From: Notolepis coatsorum
Taxonomy: Eukaryota > Chordata > Actinopteri > Aulopiformes > Paralepididae
Direction of reading: 5' to 3'
Assembly (NCBI GenBank): GCA_963971535.1
Contig: OZ020585.1
Location: 24,491,272 to 24,555,271 of the forward strand
Length of the DNA: 64,000 nucleotides
Position 1 is the stretch's first letter, and each line of letters begins with the position of its first letter. The position numbers and the translations under genes were made by a program. Below, in pieces: positions 23,306-37,531 of the stretch. The notes below the pieces were generated by a model. It did no database searches. It was not told the origin of the DNA and saw only the letters and a program-made list of their open reading frames with translations.

Positions 23306-26175
23306 CCTATATTTACGTTCCTCAGAATTGTTTCTGATAATCAGCATGTTTTATATTCAGCATTATTATAACATTGTAACTTTTATGATACATAATAACG
23401 TTACGATGTTATAATGCATAAAACGGTTTGTTTTTGCAACAAGTGTGCATGCCGCGTATCCCCACATGTAGGACTGGGGTGGTTGTATTGGGGGGGGGGT
23501 TATGCTGCAACATACACAGCTGTTCAAGTGACAACTGGTGGGAGGCGAGCCTAGAGCGAAAGCATGTCAAAGAATAGGAGCTCATTGCTAAACATGCGTT
23601 TGACATGTTAGTCTAGTGCCTTCCTGTCTGTAAGAGCATACTGTAGCCTACAGCTCGATACCAGAACAAAAGGATATGCTAATTTGTGTATCTTTCATTC
23701 GGTCCATATAAGGGATTTTGTCTCTCTCCATGCATCACTATTGCAATCCATTATAGATTATAACAATAGTGCAGGGTAGAAGAAAAACAGCATGGAACAG
23801 GCTTATAGTGATTTCACACCTAAAGGCTGCCTATAGGGGCTGATTAATAACTTAGCTCAATTCAAATGCTACTGCCTCTGATATCCTAATTGTTACTTTT
23901 AATGATCTGAAAAAGCATAGACATATTGCCTTGTTCAAACAGCCATATCCTGTTAAACCCACCTAGAAGCAGTTCTGTCAAGTTTTAGGCCATAGAAATA
24001 GGCTGAAATAGGCTGACGAAATCATGATATTTCAAAGTGAAAACATCACCTTCAGAAGTGTAAGTGCGCTCTTAATTTGACCAATAAAAGATTATTTACA
24101 GAATTCGGTAATTGGAATAACTTGGTATGTTTATCACGTGTAGTAGTACAAGTACAATCCAATATATAATTGGTAGCCTACAAATTAAATGTCCAAATAG
24201 TCCCGGAGAACCCAAAAACAAAGCTGTCACCATAGTGAAACTCAAAGTGAAGAAGGGTGTACTGCGCCGTCCGTGGTGCTGAAAGGAAGAGGGCTTCAGC
24301 AGTAAAAGTAGGGCATACTTGAGCTTGCCTTACCGTTCTACACTGTGGGCTGTAAAACAACCCATTTTCTCTCCCATGATTCTCAAAGAACGATGTTGCC
24401 TTTAATGAATGATACTAGCAGGTAGCCTGAATAAAAATGACGGCATCATGATTTCACAAAACGTCTATTTTAAACCAAAAGAAAGACACGCTTTGCTCAA
24501 TGAGAGAGAAATAATATCCTATAGCTGACTCTGTATAGCCGGCCATTGAGAACCTGCAACTTTCATTTAATGCTCTTTGGGAAGCGCTTATTAATCTTAA
24601 ACTTAATGCAATTAAAACATAATCTGTGCTCTTCACTAGAGCCAGACATATTGAATATAATGGTTTGCAGAGTGGTTCAAACATTGAGAGAGTCACTGTG
24701 TCTTCTTTTCTTGCGTGTGTAGTGAGGCTTATCCTTTGTCAACTTTTTTTATGTTTTGGTGAAAGCGGCATAAGTACAGCTTAGACATTTATTTATCACC
24801 ATATTTTACTTCAATAATAACTAAAATGGAAGGAAAAAAGTACATAAACCAACCAAAACCAAACAACTCAATATGAAAAAAGAGATGAAATAAAAAGAAA
24901 ACGTAATCAAAATGACTGTGGTGGAAACAAAGTTTCTCTGAGTGTGACCTTCACATTAGCTTCCATCACTGCATATTCTCTCTCGAGGTAGCCAAACGTC
25001 TTTCTCTGTTGGCAGCTTGACATTGTTCTTTGTGAGTATTTTCTCTATGATGCGTCGAAATGATAACCTCTTTCAAGATACCCAGCGAAAAGCTTCTTCA
25101 GACCTTATCCACTCACGGTGGTGTTTGCCCTGATCTTAGAACTAGTTTCTGTTGTATTGCTTTCATCCTTCACTGGCACTGATAGAGGCTTCATTGACAG
25201 TGTCGGGTTTTGGTATGCGTCAAGTTTCACATTGTCATGCTGCTGTGACAGATGCTTAACAGACTGAGCGCCAGCTATTATCCTCATCCTGTAGTCAATG
25301 GGACAGCTTTCCATTGCCTATTTTCACTGTGCGTCACTGTGTTTGCAGAGCTATATCTATATTCTATATTATAGCTATGGAGACAATACTATGGTCATTT
25401 GACAGTCACTATCTCCCGTCGAACATGCAAGAAAGAGCAAATTTGTTCATGTATATGTTTGCGCGTTATCTCGTGGTGAATATTGTATAGTTTCAGAGTG
25501 ATCCGGGCTAATTCCTGAAAAGCTGAGTTATAGGGCGCTATGTGAATCTTGCTAAAGTCGTTGGTGTTTCTCACCTGGACACGCTACTATCTCCAAATCA
25601 AATGTATATAATAGGTATTGTGTTTCATCATGAATGCATCAAAGGAGGGTTCGTTTTTTGATGCTCTGATCACCAGTAGCGGCATTCGTTTTGAACACCA
25701 CACACGCTGATCAGCTGGATCGATATGAAATCATTGTAGGATCAAGGTGGAATTGACGTCAGATAGTTCTTACCTTTGATCGGGGTTATTCCAAAAAGAA
25801 TATTCCAATTTCTTGATCGCCATCTGGTAGATCTAATGTCCATTTGCTCGACGGCATAATCCACCATAACATATGGATCTGGCATATTTGACGGGCTTCA
25901 ATGTAACCGGCAGAACCGTTCGCCTCGCCCGAGAAGGATACAATGTTAGAAAGGGTGCTCGATACCGCCGTCTAGTGTGATGCGGCCGGTATTGCACCTA
26001 GGCATTCTCAATGCGATTCCCAATGTTAACCCCGAGTCAGTGGGCCTGTAATGAATAGAAATATCGAATAAAATAAATAACGATCAAATAACGTATATGG
26101 TTGGCGTTCAACGGTTGTCGGACAAACACGTATATAATCACTGTCGGCGTCCAATGAGTTAATGGCTTCAATGAT
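23306..26175. other. apparently unique sequence, no gene seen (copy B)
   Basis: Counterpart of 10431-13300. A short insertion, 'ctgagcgccagctat' near 25264, is absent from copy A. No domain-bearing frame was seen. Confidence 0.45.
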
Positions 26176-26179
26176 TGCT

Positions 26180-26990
26180 GCATTAATCCAGGGTTCTGAT
26201 AATTTTTTTTATCTAACTGATTTGATAGGGACCAGCTGATTAATAGCCCTCACGAACATTAATTTAAAATAACACCAGGCATCGTCTACAGATGGTATTT
26301 TGAGAACACATGACAAGTCCAATTTCCTAGCTTGTGCAATAAAGACTCATTGTTATAGTTCCTCATGGATCTGATTTTGACTGTGTGGTGACAGTTAATC
26401 ACCGGTCTCTGAGTTTTATGTGTACAATAAATTATTGCATGATTGCTTATGCCATAATCAATTGCACCGCTATTGGAAATGTTGGACTTGTCAGATGTTA
26501 GAACCAGATCAATAATGGATTGTGACGTAGGGGATACTCTAGTAGTACATTGTGAGATTAGCTGATGGAGACTGAGACGATTACAAAAAACACTGAAGGC
26601 TTTATAAATGGAGGAGTCCTTTTTTAACATGTTAGTGTTCAAGTCTCCAATAAGGATTGTTTCGCGTTTTTCCATGGTCAATAGTGATGGAACATGTCTC
26701 TTCCAAACGATCATAGAAGACTGATTGGGTCGGTTGTCTATACAAAATCCCTACTAAGAGGGGTTTCGTCTTGGGCAATAAAATATCCAGCCAAACAGCC
26801 TCAATATGACCGTTGTCAAGGTCAGTCCTCACGTTGAAGCCAAAGGAAGAGGCTGTGGTGTGAGGTTTTGGTTCCAGAACGGAGTGTTTCAAAGAGTTTG
26901 TATCCAGGGTGGAAGTGTTCGGCCACAATCTTAGAGCCCCGGGGGCGTGCAGGTCCTGGAGAGATGGCATATTGCAGCTGATCGCCTTCT
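26180..26990 (-). pseudogene. LINE fragment, endonuclease domain and linker (copy B), uninterrupted
   Basis: Counterpart of 13310-14112, with LLVGILYRQP, GDLNTNML and a variant SNHAIIYC where copy A has SDH. Because the Harbinger-like element is absent, the upstream flank joins directly, and CTG at 26956-26958 marks the empty target site. The same frame change before GDLN is present. Confidence 0.75.
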
Positions 26991-27028
26991 CAGAGGAACA
27001 GCACACATGCAGCAGTCTGCCATTGTCT

Positions 27029-27427
27029 TTATCACAATCACAATCAGAAATGTCTTTATTGCCAAGTAGTAGTAGTTGTTTTCGGTGTGACATTAATGGA
27101 CATACGATAACAAACAGATAATAAAATAAAAATGTGGAATACAATTTAATTAAATATGAACAAAATTAAGATAGAACCACAATATAATATAATATAATTA
27201 TGAAATACAAATAGGCCAGGGCTGTACAACTGTAAAATAAAAAGGTGGAATAAAATGGGATATAAACTAAATAGAAGCACAATAGAATATAGTATAATTT
27301 TAAGTAAAACATTTATTTTTAATAAAAATTGGTACAGTACAAGTACAAGTACAGTACAATGGAAATAAGTTGAGAGTAAATGTAACAGTAAAGTGCAATA
27401 GCAATATAGCATAAAGACATTATGGTA
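27029..27427 (-). mobile_element. LINE 3' untranslated region, reverse orientation (copy B)
   Basis: Counterpart of 15575-15970, starting 'atcacaatcacaatcag'. Confidence 0.5.
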
Positions 27428-27564
27428 GTAAGTACTGTGTAGTAATTACTTCAGCATGGGGGACTGCTTGTACCTCCCGTCCCCCATGCTGCTATGATGC
27501 CTGAATTTCCAGAAGGGCATCAATAAAAGAACACTTGACTTGACTTTTCCAAACTGAAGTAGTC

Positions 27565-28268
27565 TTATATAACAAGAGGTGCAAATCCAGAGCCTGCAGA
27601 ATAATGAAAGACCCTCACCACCCCAACAACAGCCTGTTCAAGTGCTGCGGTCAGGCAAACGCCTGTGCACACCAGCAACTAGGACAGAGATACTTCGGCT
27701 CAGCTACTTCCCCCAGGCCATCAGAGTCTTGAACACTGAACTCTCCACACACAAGCACACATGAGCACACACACAACACACACACTGTATACGCTCACAC
27801 ACTAACAGTCACTTTAGCATGAACACACACACACACACATGCTGCACACGCTCACAATCAACGGTCACTTTACACAATGAAAGGTCACTTTAAAAAATAA
27901 AAAAGAACAGGAGTGGTTCTTGTATAGTAAATAGATGGATATAGCAAGATAGCATAATGATATATAGTATAACTGTAGATTGTATAGTATAGCATTGTAT
28001 AGTAGTGTACATAAGACCCAGTGCCTCATCCGTAGCTAACATTGTATTGCACTATCGCAGGACCTTAGCATGTCTTACCATGCTTTTTGTAAACTGTATG
28101 TACATTATACCTGTTATGTCTTATTATTATTACTTGTATTATTGCACAAATGTTTTCTCATTCCTATCTTTATTACTTGTATTATTGCACAATCGCTGCA
28201 TGCATGACCTCCCGCCTTTCACTGTATGCTTGTATGCCGTGACAAATAAAACTCTTGACTTGACTTAA
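27565..28268 (+). mobile_element. 5'-truncated Rex1/CR1-group LINE, C-terminus and 3' end (copy B)
   Basis: Counterpart of 16105-16806. Here the C-terminal YFPQAIRVLNTELSTH is in an open frame. The tail is again 'aaataaaactcttgacttg'. Confidence 0.7.
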
Positions 28269-28598
28269 GTAAGTCATACTGGCCAGCAGTATGACTAGTA
28301 AGAGTAGGTCAGGGATATGTACAGGAAATGAGTAACGCCATTAGTAAATTATAAGTAAAGGCATTAGTTAACTGTTCATTAATGCTTATTTATTAATATT
28401 AATGAAAGTATCTTTATAGTGAAGCATTACTATATGTTCCTACCATCCTCCTGCCCACTCCTTTGGTTCTGTCAGTCTCCAAATCCAGCCCTGGTTCAAA
28501 ATACAACTAAATGATGATACTTACTCAATAACGTGCCCTGCAAGGAACTAAAACAACACATTCGAAAGCCTAACATTACATTCAACCAAATATTATTC

Positions 28599-28766
28599 AA
28601 TACTACTGATATATATGTCAAGATAAATAATGCCACGTTTGGTATATTTATTCCTTTCCTTTTTTCTTTCCAATGATGGATTCAGCCTCTGGAGCAAGAA
28701 GTATAGTGTCTAACGTTTTGGATAGGGTTAGGAATATAATATGTTCAGTATTATTAACATTCTGTC
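28599..28766. other. sequence beyond the duplicated segment, unassigned
   Basis: First sequence present only once to the right of copy B. No feature seen. Confidence 0.5.
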
Positions 28767-29060
28767 ATAAGATAAGATGAGATAAGATAAGATGATCCTT
28801 TATTAATCCTCTTGGAGAAATGCAGGTGGCAAAGCAGCATGGGGAGGGGGATACAGGGGTGGGGGGGTACAAGGGGGTGGGGTACTGTAGCTTCACAGTC
28901 CTATACATTCCAGTATCATACACTATACAATGTGAGTGCACGTGGATATGAGTCTCTAGTTCTCATGTCCCAAGTTCTGACAAAGATAGTTCTCCTGGCA
29001 GCAGAGCCGGTCGTCCGAGCCCTCATTGTTGGTCTCTGGAGAGAGGTAATTTAGAAAAGA
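28767..29060 (-). mobile_element. LINE 3' end, reverse orientation, GATAA tail
   Basis: Starts with (GATAA)n-type repeats at 28768-28795, then 'gatcctttattaatcctctt' and 'gcaaagcagcatgggga'. It is related to the reverse LINE ends at 6694 and 41574. Further right it becomes unrecognisable; the limit is approximate. Confidence 0.5.
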
Positions 29061-29342
29061 TGCATGCGTCTTTAATTTGTTGTTATTGTTGGCCCTTTTG
29101 CTTGCTCACTGTCACTGTTTGGACACAACACCACTCCTTCCTCGAGAATGGTTCAGCCAATCGATTTCACACTTGGCACGTTTATTTCTGAGGACCCAAG
29201 GGAGTCGAGTGTGAAGTCGAACAGATAAGCGGTTCTTGCAAGCGACACTTCCGGGTGCCAAGCAATCGACCATGTGTTCCGAAAAGGCCATGCACTCCGA
29301 GTGGCCACGCCCCGAACAGGCAATGCACTAGTCTTCTGTTAA

Positions 29343-30338
29343 CCTCTTAAGCCCGGAGCCCTATTTTCAGAAAGTTTGCCTAAAAGTACATACCCAAGTA
29401 AATGGAAGATTGCTCCACTTCTACAAGGGCCATTTACATGTTCTTGGTATCTAGGGACATCTATGGACCTCAGGGAATGTATTATTTTCGATATTTGATG
29501 GTGAATAACACCATGCTAACATTGACAAAAAGTGAACAAAATCTAAGTAAATTAACATAGGGCAGATGATTTACAGGTTTTTTTGTAGATACAGTACTGA
29601 ATTTTGCCATCCGGACACATGCAATTAAAATCTGAATATAGAATATCAAGCCTATAAATTACCTTATTATGGCCAAATCTCCTCTTTCCAATGGTTACAT
29701 CTGGATTTAGTACCGCCAGGTGCCCCGTTACTGTAGGGCAGAAAAGACGATGAATGAAATCTGTAAGTACCTGTACAGTTACTTTTGTATTATCCAGTCC
29801 AGAGCTCCGGCATTTTTTTACGGATTGTGGCGCGTTCTTTTTCCTAGACGTTCACAGAAAGGTAAAGAAACAATATACGTAGTATTTTATGGCAATGACG
29901 TTCAGGTTTGTTTGACCCGTGAGATATAATCACGTTTTTCACGTCAATATATTTTGTTCACGTCAAGCAACCTCAGATTTGACAGCGGCTGGTGTGAGCT
30001 GGGTAGTGTAATTTTATTAAATTCCGACGTTCACCGAAAGCCCTGGTTCTCCTCTTTCTTAGGACTACAACGATTTCATGCCACCGCCATGTCCTCGCAT
30101 CTAAATCATCCGTTTTCCAATGCAATGTGCGGATATTTTTAGAAGCTCATATTTCGCTAATGACACTTAAAATCATTGCTAAACAAACCTAGTGCTGAAA
30201 ATATACACTTTGAGTGCTGTTTTGATCTTTACTATTGGCTACATTTGAAAAAGAAACACAACATCACTTAATACGGACTGTATTGATCTATTTGTGACGT
30301 GAAATAAATCTCGTACCGGGCTGATCGGGCTTAAGAGG
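29343..30338. mobile_element. piggyBac-like non-autonomous element, 996 bp
   Basis: Perfect 13-bp inverted ends CCTCTTAAGCCCG and CGGGCTTAAGAGG (29343-29355, 30326-30338) flanked by TTAA on both sides (29339-29342, 30339-30342). TTAA targets with CC...GG ends are the piggyBac pattern. No transposase frame is present. A shorter relative lies at 59979-60746, and a third right end at 36801-36813. The part around 29385-29640 is homologous to the 505-bp tandem units at 34083-36611 (shared 'gtgaataacaccatgcta' and 'gtagatacagtactgaatt'). Confidence 0.85.
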
Positions 30339-30400
30339 TTAAAGAGGAAATTAACTACCCCAATGGACAATGGTTCATATTCATGGTATCTGACTTCACT

Positions 30401-30470
30401 TGTCATACAGAACTTGTAAGTCACTTTGGATAAAATCGTCAGCTAAATGACTAAATGTGAATGTACATGT
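30401..30470 (-). repeat. teleost interspersed repeat end, reverse
   Basis: 'agaacttgtaagtcactttg' then 'gtcagctaaatgactaaatg' is the reverse complement of the TTTAGCTGAC...AAGTGACTTAC block common in fish and seen forward at 1632-1695. Confidence 0.6.
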
Positions 30471-32104
<1,634 letters not shown>

Positions 32105-32374
32105 AGAGGGAGGGAGGGAGAGAGAGAGATAGCATCTGACACAGCAGTGGGTGTGACATGTTGGGAAAAATGAGACCTGGACAAGGAAAAAATGACAGCT
32201 AGTTCTCTCAAGAGAAAAAGAAAAAAACGCTAAAACCTTGCCTTGTGCTTTTATCCAGTGTCTTCCTCTGACCAAAACAATCTGTCACAATCAGTCATGT
32301 ACTGTGAAACCACAATGATCCCTGATGACGAGACAGAAAAGGGTGAACTTCAAAGTCGTGTGGGCGGCCATTAC

Positions 32375-32917
32375 TGAACAGCGATCCTGGACCCGGGTGC
32401 CCCATGGGGTGACAGGAGGCAATGGAATTCAACAGGGGGGGGGGGGGGGGGGATGAGGGATGGACTGTGCTCAGGGGGGGGTTTTGAGGGGTACCCTGTT
32501 GGAAAGTAATCAAAGGGATAGACAGGCACCACCCTAATGCAAAACAAAACAAAAGCAGACATAAGGACGACAACATTTTCATTCATTTTGGCTGCTCTAA
32601 TGAACATGTTGAATAATTGTACACTACCATGAAGACGTGCAGTGAGGATGCTACCTCGTTTAGGAGTCTTAATTGGAGAAGCAGGCTCAAGCCCCCCCCC
32701 CCCCCCCCCCAAGCAGCATTTTCATCATCGAATAACTATGTTTGCACTGAGAAGCCATCCCACTTATTTGCAGAGTCCAAAAATTTGCCACGAAAAGAAA
32801 AAAGACAGATACCGTTGTAAATAGATGGAAAGTGTCTCTAAGGCGTTGCATGCTGGGATACATGTACATGTACTGTATGTTTTCTCTCCAGGCTTTCGGC
32901 AGTCTAGCGGTTTGATC
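32375..32917. repeat. local duplication, unit 1
   Basis: Begins 'tgaacagcgatcctggaccc' and ends 'cggcagtctagcggtttgat'. It recurs in the same orientation at 39357-39869 with scattered substitutions and indels, including different poly(G) and poly(C) lengths and a small deletion in unit 2. The right end coincides with the 5' edge of the L2 LINE. Function unknown. Confidence 0.85.
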
Positions 32918-33992
32918 CCACCATTCTCGTGCTTTTAGACCTCACAGCCGCATTCAATACCATAGATCACACTATCCTACTGTTGCGGCTTGAACAATAT
33001 GTTGGCATCACAGTCGTCGCCCTAAACTGGTTCAAGTCCTACCTGACTGGCCGGAGCTTCTCAGTCTAGCTAGGAGAATTATTTTCATCAGCGGCCCCTC
33101 TTACTGTACCTGTGGGGTGCTGCAGGGGTCAATACTGGGCCCCATCCTTTTTTTATTATATATGTTGCCCTTAGGCTCAATCATTGCGAAGCACAACATG
33201 TCCTTCCACTGTTTTGCCGATGATGTGCAGATTTATTTACCCCTAAACGCAAAAGGCAAGGTTACACTACAGCCACTGCTAGATTGCCTGGCTGACATAA
33301 AAATATGGATGTGTGCAAATTTTCTCAACTTAAATGAGCGCAAAACAGAGATCATTTTATTTAGCAACGATTCGGTTGACCCTACTGTCAATGCCCTAGG
33401 CCCTCTGGGCTCAAATATCCGCTCCTCTGTCAGAAACCTTGGAGTAATCTTTGACAGAAATTTTTTATTCGATAAACAGGTTAGCTCGGTGGTTAAAACC
33501 AGCTTTTTCCACCTCAAACTCCTGGCCAAGACCAAACCATACCTCTCTCAGAAGGATCTGGAGAGGGTGATCCATGCCTTTATTTCGACCCGGCTGGATT
33601 ACTGTAATGCGCTGTATGTTGGCATTGACCAGTCGCTGCTCCGTCGCCTGCAATTGGTACAAAATGCGGCTGCCCGTCTTCTCACTGGTACCATAAAACG
33701 TGACCACATCACACCAGTCCTGGCTTCACTTCACTGGCTCCCCGTTCGTTTCCGTATCGATTTAAAACTATTACTGACCGCTTTTAAAGCACTACACGGG
33801 CTGGCTCCACTGTATCTATAGCTGAGCTCCTGCATCACCACAGCCCATCCAGAGCCCTAAGGTCTGCTGACCAGCTGCTGCTGGAGGTGCCTAGGACCAG
33901 GCTCAAAACTAGGGGAGACAGAGCCTTCGCTGCTGCTGCCCCTCAACTCTGGAACAGCCTCCCCCCACATAAGATCTGCCCAGAGCCTAGAG
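32918..33992 (+). mobile_element. L2 LINE, 5'-truncated, first part
   Basis: Enters inside the reverse transcriptase at VLLDLTAAFNTIDHTILL. A stop follows at SFSV*, and after a frame change comes [16 protein letters not shown], then the catalytic [11 protein letters not shown] (about 33211-33243), [23 protein letters not shown] and [13 protein letters not shown], all hallmarks of vertebrate L2. The longest open piece is 33117-33821, ending in a stop after GLAPLYL where the family continues with AELL; the following ELLHHHSPSRALRS is readable in another frame. The element is therefore dead. It is split by a hAT at 33993 and resumes at 37214. Confidence 0.9.
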
Positions 33993-34082
33993 CCGGGGTG
34001 GCCAACCCGCGGCTCACGGCTCTTTGCCCCGTCAATGTGCGTCTCTTCCATCCATAAAAAAAAAATTATAATATTTTTTTTT

Positions 34083-36611
34083 TACCTTTTTTTTGTATGT
34101 CACTCATTCCATAAGGACGTAGAATAAACATTACATTTTTTTTTTTTAAATGGCCCATTTGCATGTTTTTGGTATCTGAATCTAGGGACATATGGATTGG
34201 ATCAGTGTCAGAAATAGTGTGTCTGTTACTAGGCCTGAGTAAATTGTAATGAACCAAAGGAGAACATCAATTATATTTAAAAAAAAAAAATAAGATCTTT
34301 GACTGTGAATAACACCATGCTAAAATTGACCAGACCTGAAAAATCTAAGCAAATGAATAAAGGGAAGATGATTAAACAGAAGGTTTTGTAGATACAGTAC
34401 TGAATTCTGCCATATTTTTTATAATGTATATTTCTCCCCAATTTTTCATCGTATTGCAACACTAATAACGAACGGCAATAACGTTCAGGTTTGTGGGAGA
34501 TAATCCCAAAAAATAAGAGAAATAAAAAAGTAAATCCAGAAGTCAGATGATTGAGAGGGGGTGAGCTGGGTAGGGTAGTTTTTCGAAATGTTTACCTTTT
34601 TTTTGTATGTCACTCATTCCATAAGGACGTAGAATAAACATTAATTTTTTTTTTTTAAATGGCCCATTTGCATGTTTTTGGTATCTGAATCTAGGGACAT
34701 ATGGATTGGATCAGTGTCAGAAATAGTGTGTCTGTTACTAGGCCTGAGTAAATTGTAATGAACCAAAGGAGAACATCAATTCTATTTAAAAAAAATAAGA
34801 TCTTTGACTGTGAATAACACCATGCTAAAATTGACCAGACCTGAAAAATCTAAGCAAATGAATAAAGGGAAGATGATTAAACAGAAGGTTTTGTAGATAC
34901 AGTACTGAATTCTGCCATATTTTTTATAATGTATATTTCTCCCCAATTTTTCATCGTATTGCAACACTAATAACGAACGGCAATAACGTTCAGGTTTGTG
35001 GAAGATCATCCCAAAAAATAAGAGAAATAAAAAAGTAAATCCAGAAGTCAGATGATTGAGAGGGGGTGAGCTGGGTAGGGTAGTTTTTCGAAATGTTTAC
35101 CTTTTTTTTGTATGTCACTCATTCCATAAGGACGTAGAATAAACATTATTTTTTTTTTTTAAATGACCCATTTGCATGTTTTTGGTATCTGAATCTAGGG
35201 ACATATGGATTGGATCAGTGTCAGAAATAGTGTGTCTGTTACTAGGCCTGAGTAAATTGTAATGAACCAAAGGAGAACATCAATTCTATTTAAAAAAAAA
35301 TAAGATCTTTGACTGTGAATAACACCATGCTAAAATTGACCAGACCTGAAAAATCTAAGCAAATGAATAAAGGGAAGATGATTAAACAGAAGGTTTTGTA
35401 GATACAGTACTGAATTCTGCCATATTTTTTATAATGTATATTTCTCCCCAATTTTTCATCGTATTGCAACACTAATAACGAACGGCAATAACGTTCAGGT
35501 TTGTGGGAGATAATCCCAAAAAATAAGAGAAATAAAAAAGTAAATCCAGAAGTCAGATGATTGAGAGGGGGTGAGCTGGGTAGGGTAGTTTTTCGAAATG
35601 TTTACTTTTTTTTGTATGTCACTCATTCCATAAGGACGTAGAATAAACATTAATTTTTTTTTTTTAAATGGCCCATTTGCATGTTTTTGGTATCTGAATC
35701 TAGGGACATATGGATTGGATCAGTGTCAGAAATAGTGTGTCTGTTACTAGGCCTGAGTAAATTGTAATGAACCAAAGGAGAACATCAATTCTATTTAAAA
35801 AAAAAAAATAAGATCTTTGACTGTGAATAACACCATGCTAAAATTGACCAGACCTGAAAAATCTAAGCAAATGAATAAAGGGAAGATGATTAAACAGAAG
35901 GTTTTGTAGATACAGTACTGAATTCTGCCATATTTTTTACAATGTATATTTCTCCCCAATTTTTCATCGTATTGCAACACTAATAACGAACGGCAATAAC
36001 GTTCAGGTTTGTGGGAGATAATCCCAAAAAATAAGAGAAATAAAAAAGTTAATCCAGAAGTCAGATGATTGAGAGGGGGTGAGCTGGGTAGGGTAGTTTT
36101 TCGAAATGTTTACTTTTTTTTGTATGTCACTCATTCCATAAGGACGTAGAATAAACATTAATTTTTTTTTTTTAAATGGCCCATTTGCATGTTTTTGGTA
36201 TCTGAATCTAGGGACATATGGATTGGATCAGTGTCAGAAATAGTGTGTCTGTTACTAGGCCTGAGTAAATTGTAATGAACCAAAGGAGAACATCAATTCT
36301 ATTTAAAAAAAATAAGATCTTTGACTGTGAATAACACCATGCTAAAATTGACCAGACCTGAAAAATCTAAGCAAATGAATAAAGGGAAGATGATTAAACA
36401 GAAGGTTTTGTAGATACAGTACTGAATTCTGCCATATTTTTTATAATGTATATTTCTCCCCAATTTTTCATCGTATTGCAACACTAATAACGAACGGCAA
36501 TAACGTTCAGGTTTGTGGGAGATAATCCCCAAAAATAAGAGAAATAAAAAAGTAAATCCAGAAGTCAGATGATTGAGAGGGGGTGAGCTGGGTAGGGTAG
36601 TTTTTCGAAAT
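34083..36611. repeat. five tandem units of about 505 bp
   Basis: Units start at about 34083, 34591, 35096, 35601 and 36109, each opening with TTTACYTTTTTTTTGTATG and closing with 'gggtagtttttcgaaat'. They differ mainly in A and T run lengths and a few substitutions, so amplification is recent. The open frame of about 60 codons on the reverse strand in each unit is repeated for this reason and is not a gene. Internal sequence matches the piggyBac-like element at 29343-30338. Confidence 0.95.
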
Positions 36612-36813
36612 TTGAAAGCCCTGAGTCTCTTCCTTCAAAAGACTACACTCACTTTTGGCTGTGCCACTTCCTCCTGTCAATATGCGCCGGTTTCCGACTC
36701 AATGCCCTGATATTTCTATAATCTTATATTTAACTAATAACAGTTAAAATAATTGGTAAACAAACGTAATGCTGAAAATATACACTTTTACTGTATATCT
36801 CGGGCTTAAGAGG
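36612..36813. mobile_element. right end of a piggyBac-like element within the hAT
   Basis: Ends CGGGCTTAAGAGG at 36801-36813 followed by TTAA, identical to the right ends at 30338 and 60746. The matching left end CCTCTTAAG is not present; the left side dissolves into the 505-bp array. The array therefore probably grew from this insertion. Confidence 0.7.
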
Positions 36814-37083
36814 TTAACCCTGTGAGGCCCAAATTAAAAAGACATTAGCAACTTCAGAGGCCAGAGGGTGGGACATATAAACACATTTACTATCAAATAG
36901 CATTGTGAGGCTGAACAACAGGACCAATTGACTATACTTGTGCTTACATTTTTTTAAATAAACGTTCTTTTTTTAACTGGCTAAAAGTGATTTTGTAATT
37001 TTGCAACCGTGGGTCTCTCTCTTTTAACCCTGTGAGGCCCAAATAAAAAAGACATTAGCAACTTCAGAGGCCAGAGGGTGAGA
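36814..37083. repeat. 58-bp direct repeat pair
   Basis: TTAACCCTGTGAGGCCCAAA and the following 'gacattagcaacttcagagg' occur at 36814-36872 and again at 37024-37083. The TTAA at the start of each suggests they are the ends or duplicated flank of another TTAA-target insertion. Confidence 0.6.
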
Positions 37084-37213
37084 CCTATAAACACATGAAG
37101 GGTGCCGTGACTGAAAAAAAAGGTTGAGAAACGCTGGTATATGGTGTGGCTCTTTGTGGTACCACAGTAATTTTTTTTGTGGCTCTTAGTCTCTGACTGG
37201 TTGGCCACCCCTG

Positions 37214-37531
37214 GCCTAGAGGCTTTTAATCAGTGCTCAAAACGCACCTCTTTTCCCTGGCCTTTGACCAGAGTTAGCCTGCCACTTTTGATGCTACTCT
37301 GGACTTTTCATTACATTTCTTGTCTCTTTATATTGCACCTTGTTTCTTGTTTTTTTATTTTTTTTATTTTTTATTTTTATTGTACAGTACCTTTTCTGTA
37401 ATTTTGGTGTATTTTTACTTATTACTGTAGTGTATGTGTTTTTATCATGTACCTGTAAAGCACTTTGGTTTGGCTTTAGTAATTTGTAAATGTGCTATAG
37501 AAATAAAGATGACTTGACTTGACTTGACGGT
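37214..37531 (+). mobile_element. L2 LINE, second part and 3' end
   Basis: Continues L2 coding sequence after the hAT: LKTHLFSLAFDQS then a stop at about 37275-37277, followed by a 3' untranslated region with T-rich runs and 'gtgctatagaaataaagatg' plus a (ACTTG)n tail. This is the usual L2 C-terminus and 3' end. Confidence 0.9.

Larger units (their letters stand above)
33993..37213. mobile_element. hAT element (3221 bp) inside the L2 LINE
   Basis: Exact 8-bp target duplication GCCTAGAG at 33985-33992 and 37214-37221, within L2 coding sequence. Ends are CCGGGGTGGCCAACC at left and GGTTGGCCACCCCTG at right, one mismatch apart; CAGGGGTGGCCAAC-type ends are typical of the hAT Charlie-like group. 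No transposase frame remains. The interior is filled by five tandem 505-bp units and the right end of a piggyBac-like element, plus a 58-bp direct repeat. Confidence 0.9.

Noticed and set aside
34277-36532. A 60-77-codon reverse frame repeated five times
   Set aside because: It recurs only because the 505-bp unit is tandemly repeated; no domain, and A-runs change its end in each unit.
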